From Drosophila pseudoobscura (Eukaryota > Arthropoda > Insecta > Diptera > Drosophilidae), in contig NC_046683.1 in NCBI RefSeq assembly GCF_009870125.1, forward strand, positions 13,215,001-13,279,000: 64,000 bases of DNA, in the 5' to 3' direction. Made by a program: the position numbers and the translations under genes. A model generated the notes under the pieces. That model was given only the letters and a program-made list of their open reading frames with translations. It was not told where the DNA came from and did not search any database. Within the stretch, counting starts at the first letter, position 1, and every line of letters starts with the position of its first letter. This document shows positions 45,421 through 57,317 of the stretch, piece by piece.

Positions 45421-46979
45421 TTTTTTAAATTTAAATAATTTTTTTATTTTTAATTTATTTTTGTTGGTAATATTTTTTTTAAACAAATTTCCATGATTTC
45501 CACTAGCTTCTGCTACTGCCCGTAGCATTTTCCATAAGTTTCGCCAAGAAATAAAGGCCATGGGTTTCCCCGGATGATTCCAAGTGCATTGCTATTCCCA
45601 AGTGTCCAGCACTGCCCAAGAGCGTCTCTAGGAAAGAAATCAGAGATTGAACAGAACGGACGGGACAGACCATTGCCACAGAAGGAGAGCAGGAGAGGGG
45701 GCGGTGGGGGGCGGTGGGGGGCTTCTGTCTAAGCATAAATTTCGCTGGATGCTGCGGTCAGCAATATGCGTCCATGATAAACGAGCTGGGGATAGGGCTG
45801 AGGGTTTTTTGCATGCATGCAGGCTGCTTCATCATTGCGTGGGGGATGCCAGGCACGACAAGGACGATGACGAGGACGAGAACGGGAGAGAGATTCGAGC
45901 TGACATTTCAGGAAGCGAGAGAGAGATAGAGAGAGAGAGATGAGCCACTGAGGCATTCAGCCAGCGAGCCATGCCCATTTATCGTCTAAATTGAAATTGA
46001 AAATCAGGCAGGCGCAACGGAGGCGAAGGAGCTGCTGCATTTGATGGCCACTCCACACAGGATACACAGGACTCTTGATTAGCTTGTTGCGCATGCGTTG
46101 TGGGCGTGTTCAGAGCCCCAACAGCCCCGTCCTGCCCCACCCACGACCACCAAAGAAACGATGGACTGCGGTTGTGTCAGCAGCAGAGGCAATGCTTCAG
46201 CGGAGGTCCTCCTGGAATGCTGTTGCAACTTGGGTTGCTTTTGTTTGTCATCGTTCCAGCATTCCCAGCCGAGAGCCCATGGCTTCTGCTTCTGATCCCC
46301 CCCCAAAAGCCAAGAAAAATGACACGGAAATTATGAAAAGAAGGCAATTGAAAATGTAAAAATTGCTGAACTTGGCACAAAACTCATTTGGACAGCCAGC
46401 AGCCACTTCCCTTCACTCCTTGGGCTAGTTTTATTCTACAGATTTCCACTTTTCCGCTCATTTTTTGATAAATGTCATGGCTTGATTGGCTGCCAGGACG
46501 ACCAGTAGGCGACAGGCGCCACCCCCTTCTGCCAGGCATGGGGCATGGGCATGGGGCAGGTTCAGGGGCATGGGGCAGGGACAATATATTACACGCTTAT
46601 ATGCAAATGAGTTCAATTTCTGACCAACCGAAAAGGCATTATGTCCAGGGATGAAGGAATTCGGGGGCGAAGAAAATTGCCAACTTACTGAATTATAAAA
46701 TGGCCAAAAGGTGGTGGGTGGGGGGGGAAACTGCAGAAGCGGAAATGTGTGGAGGCTAAAATTGAAAATCTATGCAAAAGGAGGCATCAGAGAGCCATGT
46801 GCCACGGGGCATGTGGGGCAGAAACAAATTGCTCGCCAGCATTATGGATTTGAGTGTGTGTGTTGGGGTTGGGGCTGTGGGTTGGGGGTGGGGGTGCGAT
46901 TTGCATAAGAAACGTTTTAAAGCTAGCAAGCAAAATATTGAACGACTGGTAGATTACCCCGGAATGCAGGTTGAAGGTT
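45421..46979. other. dpr intron, no gene seen
   Basis: GACGAGGACGAG and GA tracts near 45866-45940, CATGGGGCATGGGC repeats near 46538-46575, G-rich DNA near 46865-46895. No coding exon recognised. Confidence 0.5.
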
Positions 46980-47760
46980 TTTTTTTCAATATTTTCAATT
47001 TTTATTGGGATATTTTGTATATAAAATTTTTTTAAAAAATTATAAAATAAAATTGTGAAAATGATTACAAATTTTATTTGTTCTTTTAATAATGTTAATT
47101 TTTTTAATATTTTAAATATATAAAAAAAATCTATTTTTTTGTTTGATTTATTACTATTTTATTATTTTTTTTTTGTCAATATGTAATTTTTTTTTATTAT
47201 TATTATTTGGATTGTATTCTGTATTTTTCACAAGTTTTTGTGCCATATTTTGTATTAACAATTTATTATTAAAAATAATAAAAAAAATTGCGAAAATCAC
47301 TACAAATTTTATTTGTTCTTGAATAATTTTTTTTTTAAATAATAAAATAGAATTGCGAAAATTACTACAATTTTTATTTTTTCCTTTTTTTTTTAAACAA
47401 TTATTACAATTACAAAATTACTGCAATTTTTATTTTTTCCTTTTTTTTTAAACAATTCATGTTGTTCTTTAAATAATGTTAATTTTTTTGTAATATTTTT
47501 TTGGCTTATTATTATTTTTTTGTTTGATTTGTTATTATTTTTTAATTTATTGTCAATATGTAATTTTAGTTGGTTTTTCGTTTTGAATTGATTTTATTTT
47601 TCTGTACCCTATTTTTAATCGCAATTTATTTTTATAAAAATAAAATAAAATTGCCAAAAGAACCAGTTTTATTTGTTTTTTAATTAATGCAAATTTTTAA
47701 ATTTAATTTAATTTAAATTATTTAAAAAAGCTTTTAATGAGTTGAAACTTAAAAAAAAAA
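46980..47760. repeat. AT-rich array with AAAATTGCGAAAAT modules
   Basis: T-rich DNA in which AAAATTGCGAAAATNACTACAA followed by TTTTATTTGTTCTT or TTTTATTTTTTCC recurs near 47050, 47285, 47350 and 47410. Unit boundaries are blurred. Confidence 0.65.
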
Positions 47761-49833
47761 AATTAAAATTATACAAAAATGCTGTAAAAGGCGTAAAAAT
47801 TATCTATCGGGTCTTTCTATCTTGGATCTTTGGAAAACCCAAGAATCCGAGGAAACTTTTAATGGAAAAATATACTATGCAAGGCTCTGTCTGTTTGTAA
47901 GGCATTTATGGGCCTACAACTCCCTTAATGACCGTTAAGGGCACCAGCCTTAATCTGTGGACTTTTTTTGGAGGATTAGCTTAACCCCTTTGCTGGTTGT
48001 TTGGGCCACCTTTCGGATGTGATGCCTGGATGTTTTCCAAACTATAATTTCGTTCCGGAACTACTATAGTATTTCAATCAAAAGACAAACTTTCAATTGC
48101 CATTTTCCAGTTGGCAGTTGGCTTTCTCAAACAGCCACTTCAATGCTAATCTTGGAGGCCAAAAGGGCAAGGGCCAAGGCTCAGCATTAAAAAGTTTTTC
48201 CTCTTCAAACATAAAGATTGGCAAGTTGGGGAGGGGGGGGTTTTTTTTTTGCACCCCCGTCATAGATACGAATATATGTGTGGTCCCTCTCCCTCTCCCG
48301 CTCCCTCCCCCTCTCCCTTTTGCCTGTCGTTATTTTTGTGCATTTTATCAGGATATCATGCGATTAACTTTTACATAAATGCCTATCAGTCGCATGCCCC
48401 ATGCCCCCCCGCCCCCCCCGCCACCAGCCACCGGAAAGTTTTGGCACACACTGGCATCAACATCAATGTCAAGGAGGAGAACGAGTGGAGGAGTCCTTGT
48501 GGCCGATGATAAGGCACGCAAAGAAGGAGCCCCGTCGAAGGCCCCTCGTGCTCGTTGACAATTTTATTTGCATGAACAGGACTTATGACGCATGACGGAA
48601 TGGTTTTCGCAGTGCCTTCGAGTGCCTCCCCCCCCACATCCTTCCAGGCTTCCTGCCACTCTCTCCTTCCTCTGTATTCTTTTCTTGTTTGTTGGTTTGG
48701 AGTTTTTTTTTCTGTGGGAAATCCATCTTCCGTTTCGGTGTTTCGCAAGGCACTCCCCCCGGTGGCAAACGGGATACCATTTCCTCGATTCATCGACTAA
48801 TTCCATGGCTAATGAATGATGGAAAATAAAGGTAAAGAAAGAGAGATTCTTTTGGTGGGGTGGGGGGTGGGGGGTGGTGGGTGGCTCCCCGTCTCTTGTG
48901 GGTAATCCCATTGACCCGTTGAACCTCACGTTTCGTGCCCGTAGCACTCCCCGTATGCTAATAAATTATTGGTATTTGCTTTAAAAAACCATAAAATTGG
49001 CATGGTACATCGTACACGGCCCCGCCACCATTGAGGAGCCGCTTAAGTGCACACTTAGCATGTGGCATGTGGCATGTGGCATGTGGCATATATGATAAAT
49101 GTTGAAAGCAATGGCCGCAACCGTATCCGCCCGCACTTGCCAGCTTGCTTCACATTTCGGCACATACCCTGTAAAAGGGCTAAAGCAAAGCCAGAAAGTG
49201 GTTCGAAGGCCCTCCTCCAGGGGGGGCAACAGGTCAAAGGGGGGGCGCGCGGCGGTAACATAAAAATGCCCATTAAATTGAGTCTCAAATACAGGAAGAT
49301 AAAAAAAAAACACACACACGGCCATTGGAGAGAGTACTTCGCGGAATATTCTCACTGGATTTTCGATATGAAAAAAAAATATACATATATTTATTCGTAT
49401 TTCACGCACGTTGTTGTTATTCCCCGTATCGGCAAAGCGGAAAGCGGAAAGCCTCACCGTTACCCCATTCGGTTTTTCTTTTGGGGACATAAAGCAATCA
49501 TATTTTATTAATTTTTATATACATAAATCTGATCAAAAAAAAGAAACGTAATTGCTGCGTGTTCCGTTTCGGCATGCCAAGAAGGGAATTACTGTACTGC
49601 CTGCCAGTCCATTATTATCATTTATTTTCGCTGAAAAAAAATCGGGTTTTTTTTCGCGGCGAGGGGGGGGGGGGGGCTTTTGTCGATTTTTGGTATCGTT
49701 CGGCTATCGATAAGTCATTGTTGAATATATTTTTAATGAAAAATGGTTGACAGAGGCCTATTAAGGGTTTTGAAATGATTTGCAACCTTCTAAATTTTAT
49801 TATTATTTATTTTTTTATTAAATGGTAAGATAT
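47761..49833. other. dpr intron, no gene seen
   Basis: Contains a G run near 48230-48239, C-rich DNA near 48285-48320, four GGCATGT units near 49060-49087, and a G run near 49663-49677. No coding exon recognised. Confidence 0.5.
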
Positions 49834-50560
49834 GGGGATGTTAAGAGATGAAAACTTCTGAGAAATTATCAAAATTTAATTACGAATTGTTAAGAGATGT
49901 GATTAAATGATTTATTATTTATTTAATTTATTTTTATTTATTTATTTTTTATTATTTAATTATTATTAAATGGAAAAATATTGGGCTGTTAAAAGATGAC
50001 ATTTTTTAAGAAATTATCAATATTTAATTAAGCATTTTTAAGGGATGTCTTTAAATGATTTATTATTTATTTCATTTATTTTAATTTATTTTTTTTCATT
50101 TATTTATTGATTATTGTTATTATTTAATTATTATTAAGTGGAAAAATATAGGGCTGTTAACAGCTGAAAACTTATAGGAAATTATCAATATTTAATTAAG
50201 GGTTTTAAGAGATGCATTCAAATGATTTATTATTTATTTAATTTATTTTTTGTTAATTAATTTATTTATTATTGTTATTATTTATTTATTATTAAATGGA
50301 AAAATATTTAGCTGTTAACAGATGAAAACTTATAGGAAATTATCAATATTTAATTAGGGGCTTTTAAGAGATGCTTTTAAATGATATATTATAAATTTTT
50401 ATTAATTATTTAATTTATTTATTAATTTTTTTTATTTTTTATATTTATTTATTATTATTTTTTTGTTTTTTGTATTATTTAACCTTATAAATTGTATTAT
50501 TATTTATTTTTTTATCAACTGGAAAAATTTAGGGCTGTTAACAGATGTTAACAGAACAGA
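49834..50560. repeat. AT-rich tandem array, about 150-220-bp units
   Basis: Five units begin GGGCTGTTAACAGATG-like near 49834, 49983, 50151, 50310 and 50532. Each continues with AAATTATCAATATTTAATTA, then AAATGATTTATTATTTATTT and a TTATTATTAAATGGAAAAAT end. Units differ in the length of the TTTA tract. Confidence 0.85.
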
Positions 50561-51328
50561 AAATTTCGAGAATTAAACCATATTCGAAGACCAGAACCTG
50601 ACCTGAAAACCTTTTATTCTACTGCCGTAAACCTCTCCAGGGCTTTCTCGCAGAGACCATTTCCTTGTTGAATTAAGGCTCTCCGACTTCTCCTTTCTCC
50701 ACCATATAGATGCCCCACAAAGATCGTCTCTCCTCGTATGACAGTGCCCCATTGAAGGGTGGATATTTTAGATGATTGCTCATTTCCCTTCAAGCTAAAA
50801 AATTGGTTGTCGTATTCAACGTTCTAAGGACTTTAAGGACTTTAAGGACTCATTCTTCGCAAGAAAACAGGCTTCTAAATCAAGTTCTTCTCCTTAAAAG
50901 TGGGGTCGTCTCCTGCTCAATGCCGCCTGTTAGCCTGTTATCCTGTTATCCTGGCAATTGACAACTTAACGATGGCTCTGCTCTGGCTGCCTCCTGGCAT
51001 GTGTGTGTGTGTGTGTGTGTGTGGCATGCTCCGAAAAACATTATCACGCACGCTGCGGGGAAGCACAAGGATGTGGGTGGCATATAAAAAAAAGAAACCC
51101 AGCATAAAAATGCACACAAGACAAAGGACATGTGGGGTACTCGGCGATATGTGTGTTTAATAAAAAAATTATGAACTTCAATTACGATGGAGAGCAGGCA
51201 GGTCTCTGAAAAGTGAAAGAGGAGACAGGAGACGTCGCATCGAGTGCATAAAATGCTGAGCAAATAGCCAGCGGGGGGCGGCGGTGGCGGAGGGGGGCGT
51301 GTCATATGTGTGGCTCATAACAGTATCC

Positions 51329-51362
<34 letters not shown>

Positions 51363-52173
51363 ATTGCATAATTCGTTCCTGGCGAAAGTTGTAAACCCAA
51401 AAGCGAAAACATGGCGGAGTAAGGGCACTAAAGGTACAGGGGGGGGGGATGCTGCTGAGTGCTCGTGGGGGGGGGGGGGAGGGGTGCGGCGGGGTGTGTC
51501 ACAGGGAGACGCGTGCATGTGAATGGCGGCCATAAATCAACCGACGACAAGCAGTCGAAGGGCAACCGCTCAGGGATCAGAGGAGAGTGCATTCCCCCCG
51601 CCCCCCTCACCCTCACCCCACCGAAAGGACTGCCACACGGCTTATGCCTTTAATTGGCTTTCCGCGCCTCCGTAATCCCCCACTTTCTCATAAGCATAAT
51701 CGTCATTGTAATCGTGGGGCAGAGGCGCAGCAGAGTGTCCTCCAGGGTGTGGTGGGGGGTGGGGGGGGGGGGCAACAACGGTGCCAGGTGGCACAAACGG
51801 AAGGGGCAGCCACCAAATGGCGGCACTTAACACTTTTGCAAAATGTCGTCCTCCATTTTCGGCGCGGACATTTTCATTTCTTTTCGCCTTTTGCCCGTTT
51901 CTTTGTTTGTTTTTCATTTCTCTCTCGCTCGCTCTCTCTCTCTCACACATGTGAGTTTGACAGCTGAAAGCAAGGAACTAATCTCTCGTGCCCCTTCGTG
52001 TCACCTCTTTTTTTTCCCCATATTTTCACACTTTCCGAGACAGAAATAGAGAAAGCAACCCGAAAGTTTAGTGCCATTTGGTAAACGTCTGTTGTGAAAA
52101 CCGTCTGTATTAGAAAATATAGGAAAATTTGGGAAATAGGAGTTAGCGGATATTTCTTTACTGTGCTGACAAA
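50561..52173. other. dpr intron before nested gene
   Basis: (GT)n at 51001-51022 and 51331-51358, G runs near 51441-51448, 51468-51479 and 51763-51772, and a CT/GCTCTCTCT tract at 51920-51944 about 230 bp before the nested gene ATG. That CT tract may bind GAGA factor for the nested gene promoter, which is inference. Confidence 0.5.
51331..51358. repeat. (GT)n microsatellite
   Basis: Fourteen GT units. Confidence 0.95.
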
Positions 52174-52545
52174 ATGGACGAGCGACCAAGTATTTGCGAC
52201 GTTTGCGGCCTGGCGAAGTCAGACGATGAGTCGAGCCTCTCGGAGGAGGAGAACCAGAGCGAGCCCGACACCCAGAGCGAGCCAGACAACCAGAGCGAGG
52301 CAGAAAACCAGAGCGAGCCAGACGACCAGAGCGAGGAGGAGAACAAAGAAGTAGACGAGAAGGAACAGTTCCAGAACGAGTGTCGTCAGCTGTGGCTCAC
52401 GCTCAACCGCAATGGGCTCGAGCTCAAGAAAATGACAGCGACTCAGCAGAAGCTTGAAAAGGACTTGGAGAGTGTTGAGCGCCTCACCGAGATGGGTCGC
52501 TTTATCAAAGACCGCTTAGAGCAGGAATCGCACAACAACATTTAG
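52174..52545 (+). CDS. Nested 123-aa acidic coiled-coil protein, function unknown
   Basis: ATG in a good fly context (ACAAAATGG) opens a single-exon frame to TAG at 52543. Residues 8-11 form a lone CxxC (ICDVCGLAK), too little for a known zinc finger. Residues 27-54 are five copies of a six-residue acidic unit like NQSEPD. Residues about 66-118 are a charged heptad-like helix (LELKKMTATQQKLEKDLESV), likely a coiled coil. No signal peptide or membrane segment, so a cytoplasmic or nuclear adaptor is plausible; I do not recognise the family. It lies in the 13.4-kb dpr intron on the same strand. After the TAG the frame continues for 29 codons of mostly Gln to a TAA at 52633, so a longer form by readthrough is possible. 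TAG is one base from CAG. Confidence 0.75.
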   Translation: MDERPSICDVCGLAKSDDESSLSEEENQSEPDTQSEPDNQSEAENQSEPDDQSEEENKEVDEKEQFQNECRQLWLTLNRNGLELKKMTATQQKLEKDLESVERLTEMGRFIKDRLEQESHNNI

Positions 52546-52632
52546 CTGCAGCCACAACAGCAGCAGCAGCAGCCACAGCAGCAGCAGCAGCAGCAGCAGC
52601 AGCACCAGCAGCAGCACATACACAAGCACATT
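52546..52632 (+). repeat. In-frame CAG (polyGln) tract after the stop
   Basis: 29 codons in the frame of the preceding gene, 19 of them Gln, with Pro and His interruptions and the ending HIHKHI before TAA. It is an opa-type repeat. It may be 3' UTR or a readthrough extension. Confidence 0.8.
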
Positions 52633-52635
52633 TAA

Positions 52636-54698
52636 AGGGGGGAATGTAACAGTATTAACAACTCAAAGAAAATACTATAATTTGTATTGTTTAAACGTAC
52701 ACTACACGCGACACTAGCCGAAGGGGGAAATGCATTTTAGATTGAAGTTTGTAATTAAATTCAAAGTGTGGGAAAATAGCCAAATAATTGCAATGCAATC
52801 GATCGTTTTCACTCAGTCGCCTCGCACTAACGGTGGGAGTGGGAGAGTCCCAACAGAAACATTGCCCGTTCGTCGCCTCTCGTTCTCTCCCATGCAAGGT
52901 GGTCCGCTGCTATGACGCCTTGCTTAACAAGAGAGAGAAGAACAAAGTTTGCTGTTGTTCTAAGCAAAAGCGCATGCGAGAGCGTGCAAGCGAAATTGTT
53001 TTTGCCTCTCGGACCGAAAGCCGAAGAGACGAACCGAAGTGATGTTTGTGTCGTTGCTGATCTGTCGGCTGATAAATATGTATGTACATATGTCTATTTG
53101 TTGCTGTTCCTTTGTCGATGCTCGCGTTGTGGTTTTGCCTGGGCGCGGGAGTGCAAAAACTTGAGCGATCGAAAAAATGAGCTTACCTATTGACACTTTG
53201 GGTATGCTCAACTTGTGCCTCTCTCATAGCGCTGATATCAATACGGAATGAGCAAAGACAATACCGCCTCCGCTGTCACAGTTCACGGGGTATCTTGCGC
53301 TTGCTCGTGTGCTTGGTGGAGTGGGCGAGTAAACAGTAAATGGGACTCTCATTCTCCTGCAATGGCCAGAAAAGTGTTTGTATAGATTTATTTGGTTGGG
53401 TGGCGAAAGGCTCTGGTTTTGGTTTTGTTTCCGCCCAAAAGTGGCAGCATTTTATCTGGCAGCCCCAGGCAGGGCAGTCGTCGTCCTCGTCCACGTCTTT
53501 GAGTCTTACAGCGTCCTTTGGCCAGTCATTGTTTCTTGAAAGTCCTGCTGCCGCCCCCGAATGTTGCATAAACAGCTTACAGAAAAACAAGCAGCAATCT
53601 GGGGCATATAATATGGGGGGGCGTTTATCATTTAATTAATTGCCTTTCGGGGCAATTTTCATTAAGTAATTTTCGCCTTTCGCTCTTGTTTGCTCTTCTG
53701 CTCTCTTTCGTGTTTTTCTTTTCTCTACGCTGCATGCCACACACAAGCGCCCATGGTCGGGGCATTGCAGTGGTTGTGTGGTGTGGGTGTGGGTGTGGGA
53801 GCAACAGCTGTGCCACATATTTATTGAGGGAACGGAGGCTCCTTTCATGTGGCAGAGACTGTGTGTGGGTGTGTGGGTCGATCGGCTCCAAATTGCCACT
53901 CGTTGTAAAGTGGCAATTAACGCCACATGACGCTGTCAACAAATGGCGGCGCCTCCCCCCCCCCTAACCCCAGCCACCTACCCGCATTCTACATATGTAC
54001 ATCCGAAAGCCACTCTCTCCATCCACCAGGCATTTGTTAAGTGCATTTTTCCATAGTCCCTCCCCCCCGCCCCGCACACAACCCATGTATGTATGCTGCC
54101 CCACCGGTCTGTACTAATTTTAAAATTATTACTTGAGACCCCAGACAGCAGCAACATGAATGAACATGCCCCCGAGAAGCCACACACGAAAACAAAGGCG
54201 GAACAAAATGGGAACAAAAGAACAATTTTCAACTCATTTTCCTGCCACACACACACACACGCACACACGCACCACCAATTGAGAGGTGTAGCAAGTGGGG
54301 CAGCAATTTTCCCATCAAAAATGTCAGTGGAACGTCATTACGCATCGATCCGGCATTTAATCGGTTTTAAAGGAACTTTTTTCGATAATTTCATAAAGTC
54401 AAAAGTAGGTCGTAAATGGACTTATGAATTGATTATGAATTCGAATTAAAAGAAAGGCAGAGACTATGATTTTCTTTGCATTAAAACACATTAAAATTAT
54501 TTGTATGGTGTGGAAGAGTGTCATCAAAAGAATTCCACTCAATTTTCGTTCGGCGGCCGCGCTTTGCCGTCGGCAATCCAATTCTCTCTTCAGCTTTGCT
54601 TTCGGCGCTCTGCCAGCAGCTCTGCCGACTGCGCGGCTTCGGTTCGAGCTGACCAGCCGAAGCCGAGTAGGCAGCGGGCAGTGGGCCTCGGGCCGTGG
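52636..54698. other. dpr intron after nested gene
   Basis: Contains a dispersed repeat at 52995-53034 similar to 26725-26764, GT-rich DNA at 53776-53800, a C run near 53956-53964, (CA)n at 54247-54272, and GC-rich DNA near 54550-54690 with GCCGAAGCCGAG. No coding exon is firmly seen. Confidence 0.5.
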
Positions 54699-54902
54699 GC
54701 AGAGACGTAGAGAGAACTCCCACCCACACTCCTTGTGTGAGAGTGAAATAGACATACTTTTAGATGTTTTACTGCTCCTCACACGAGCTTATTTCCCGTC
54801 CCGGCAGAGACGTAGAGAGAACTCTCACCCACACTCCTTGTGTGAGAGTGAAATAGACATACTTTTAGATGTTTTACTGCTCCGCACACGAGCTTATTTC
54901 CC
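54699..54902. repeat. 105-bp tandem duplication
   Basis: Two copies (54699-54803 and 54804-54902) starting GCAGAGACGTAGAGAGAACTC, with only a few differences. Each has a CACAC-TCCTT-GTGTG inverted repeat. As 105 is divisible by three, a frame stays open over both. Confidence 0.92.
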
Positions 54903-55354
54903 TGATGCGCCATTTGGAATGATCGAGCGTCGATCTAAAGACTTTTTCCGTGGCCGTGTCTTTGGTATTTTCCTAGAGGAGGATTATTCGTGGTTTATTA
55001 ATATAAGATAGGGTTGCCGCATTGGCCAAGAGGGGTTATAAGAGCTTTCAATCGGGTTTAAATCCTCTGTAAATCTGTAGTAACAGTGGCATTCTTACCC
55101 GATACCTAACCCAAACTGAGACCTAGAGTCCTTGGTATCGGGCCTATAAGAATCGGGTCTGTAAATCTGTGGCATTCATTGGCTACTCTGGAAAGTTATT
55201 CAAAGCCAAAGAGTGGAAATCCCACTAAATCGATCTCAAAGAAGCATCTCTATGAAGCAGAATAAAAATGTAATATATTTATTCCTAAAAACTTTTCACT
55301 TTCATCTTTGGAGCCCCATAGAACCACTTTTAAAGCGTAGTTTTTTCCTTGCAG
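54903..55354 (+). other. End of dpr intron 1
   Basis: Repeated GATACC and TAAGAATCGGG-like sequence near 55092-55155, then a TTTTTTCCTTGCAG acceptor at 55341-55354. Confidence 0.6.
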
Positions 55355-55524
55355 GCTCCACGGACAGCGCTTCGAAGCGCTTCTTTACAGACTTCTTGCA
55401 GGATTTGCCCACGCCAGGCACCGGCGGACCCACCTTTGACCCCAGCGCGATCAGCAATATCACAGGACTCGTGGGCAAGACCGTTAAGATGACCTGCCGT
55501 GTCAAGAACTTGGGCAATCGAACG
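55355..55524 (+). CDS. dpr: Dpr-family Ig protein, exon with start of first Ig domain
   Basis: 170-nt exon between TTCCTTGCAG and GTAAGTAC. Joined in phase to 41946-41994 it gives residues 17-73. It starts with a mature N-terminal segment (KRFFTDFLQDLPTPGTGG) and enters the first Ig V-set domain: NITGLVGKTVKMTCRVKNLG carries the B-strand Cys (residue 64) and an N-glycosylation site (Asn 51), and ends NRT. The VKNLGNRT string just before an expected VSW is a hallmark of Dpr proteins. The FFTDFLQDLPTPGTGG segment recalls dpr8/dpr9; I am sure of the family and not of the member. The donor is phase 0; the rest of Ig1, Ig2 and the membrane anchor must lie past the window, as I found no such exon up to 64000. 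Confidence 0.88.
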
Positions 55525-57317
55525 GTAAGTACGGGTCCTCCAGGGTGTGGGTGAGCCAGTGGCAGTGGCAGGGGCTGTGTGTCCGGTCTCTCAAGTTTTG
55601 TGTATAATAATTTTTAAGTACTTTGGCCGAAAATAAAAGTAAAAGTAAAAGTTTTCGCAGTGCAGGCAGGGAAACTTGTCAAAAGGCGTTACGCTTGACA
55701 GGGCGGTGAGTGCAACATGCGGCATGCAGCAGCAGCAGCAGCCCCATCTCTAGTGCTGACGGCTGCTGTCGCTCTGTCGTTTTTGGTTTGGATTTTAGCT
55801 TTGCCCCTCCGGGAGTTCGACTGAAAAGTTGTAAGCTCCTCCTGCCGTCCCGACTGCCCCACTGGGCCCCCTGCCGCCCCTCCTGCCGCCCCTCCCCGTC
55901 TGGCACTGCCCGCTTTTCATTATGAAAATGCAGCTGGAGATGCAGTTGCTGTTGCTGTTGCAGTTGTTGTTGTTGCAGCTGTTAAACAATTAGCAAATTA
56001 AACTCTGAACTTTCAACGCTCTCCCCCTCTACCCCTCAACCCCTCCACCCCTCTACCCCTCTCTCGGGGAAAACAATAAGAAAACACAAAGGCGGGGCCC
56101 TCACCCCTCGCTCCTCGCCCCACCATCCATCTCCGTATGAGTGACGGCCCGCCCCTCGCCCCCTCCCCGCTCTTCACTTTTTAGACCAAGTTTTTCTCAA
56201 GTGTCGCGCGCGCGGCCATAAAACTTTCAAAATTTTTACGCTTTGCCGGCTTATTAGGTGAGTGCCGTCCTGCCGTCCTGCCTGTTGTCCTAGCCTTAGC
56301 CCTAGGCAACATGCCCCATGCCCCATGCCCCATGCCCCATGCCCCATGCCCCATGCTCCATGCCTCCGCCCAAAATTCCACAAAAAAGTTTCGGCCTCTC
56401 GCTTCCCGTTTTAATTTCAGTTTGACAAACTGCATGAATGAATGAATGAATGAATGAGTCGAAGCTCGCTCCCCCACCCCTCAGAAGGGGGTCCTGGGGG
56501 CTGTCAAGTTATGGACGCGCGTCCGTCTAATTACCGAGTCTCACGCCAACAAACGCCAATTAAATGTGCCATGAAGGCGGCCCCGCCCCCTGCCCCGAAC
56601 TTTGATGCATGCAGGGGGGGGGGGGGGGGGAAGCCTGCATTCTCTGGGGAGGTTCTTCTGCCCCAAAAATGTATTCTTATGTTTTTCTTTTTTTTTTCGC
56701 AGATAATTGTCTTCCATTTTGATCAATAAATAGATAAATATCCTCAGTGGCAGAGTCATGAACGTGCCACTGGAACTTTTGGAGCCACTTTATCGAAGAG
56801 GCCACCCCCCCCCCCCCCCCCGTACCAGAAATCAAAGCAAGAATCTCCAGCATCACGTCTTTTGGGGCATCATGTCTTTGGGCCGTATATTACCTGCTCT
56901 ATGGACAGGAGTTTTGGTTACGTGATAAGTGTGGGGGGGCGGGGGGGATGTGGTGTCCTGCCCGATGGTCTCCTCGATGTCCTTTAGCCGGTCATCGATG
57001 CTGCCTGCTGATGAGCTGCTGCTAAAAGTTCGGATAATTAATCACGGCTCCCAAGAGTCCCAGAGCTAGCCTGTCTCTTGCCTGTCTGCCCCCACCCCCC
57101 TCTGGCCCCCTCCTCCTGCAGCTGTCTAATTACTCAGAGATGTTGCAAGTTCCATGTTCCATGAGTTACGGCCGTACATGGGGGGGTACATGAGTGCCAA
57201 CGAGAGGATTTTCGGCGTGCAGCCAGCCAGTCATTTTCCATGCAATTTACTCACTTTACAACACTTGGTAATTGTTCTCTTTAATAAGTGGCACCCAAAC
57301 GATGTTTGCTCTGCTGG
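55525..57317 (+). other. dpr intron 2, repeats only
   Basis: CAG tracts near 55727-55742, GTTGTT repeats near 55945-55980, CCCCTC repeats near 56025-56062, seven CATGCC units near 56309-56352, (GAAT)n near 56433-56456, a G run at 56613-56630 and a C run at 56804-56821. No exon recognised. Confidence 0.55.

Noticed and set aside
54466..55011. 181-codon frame over the 105-bp repeat as a gene
   Set aside because: The frame has no recognisable start context or domain and is likely open by chance through duplication; reported only as a repeat.
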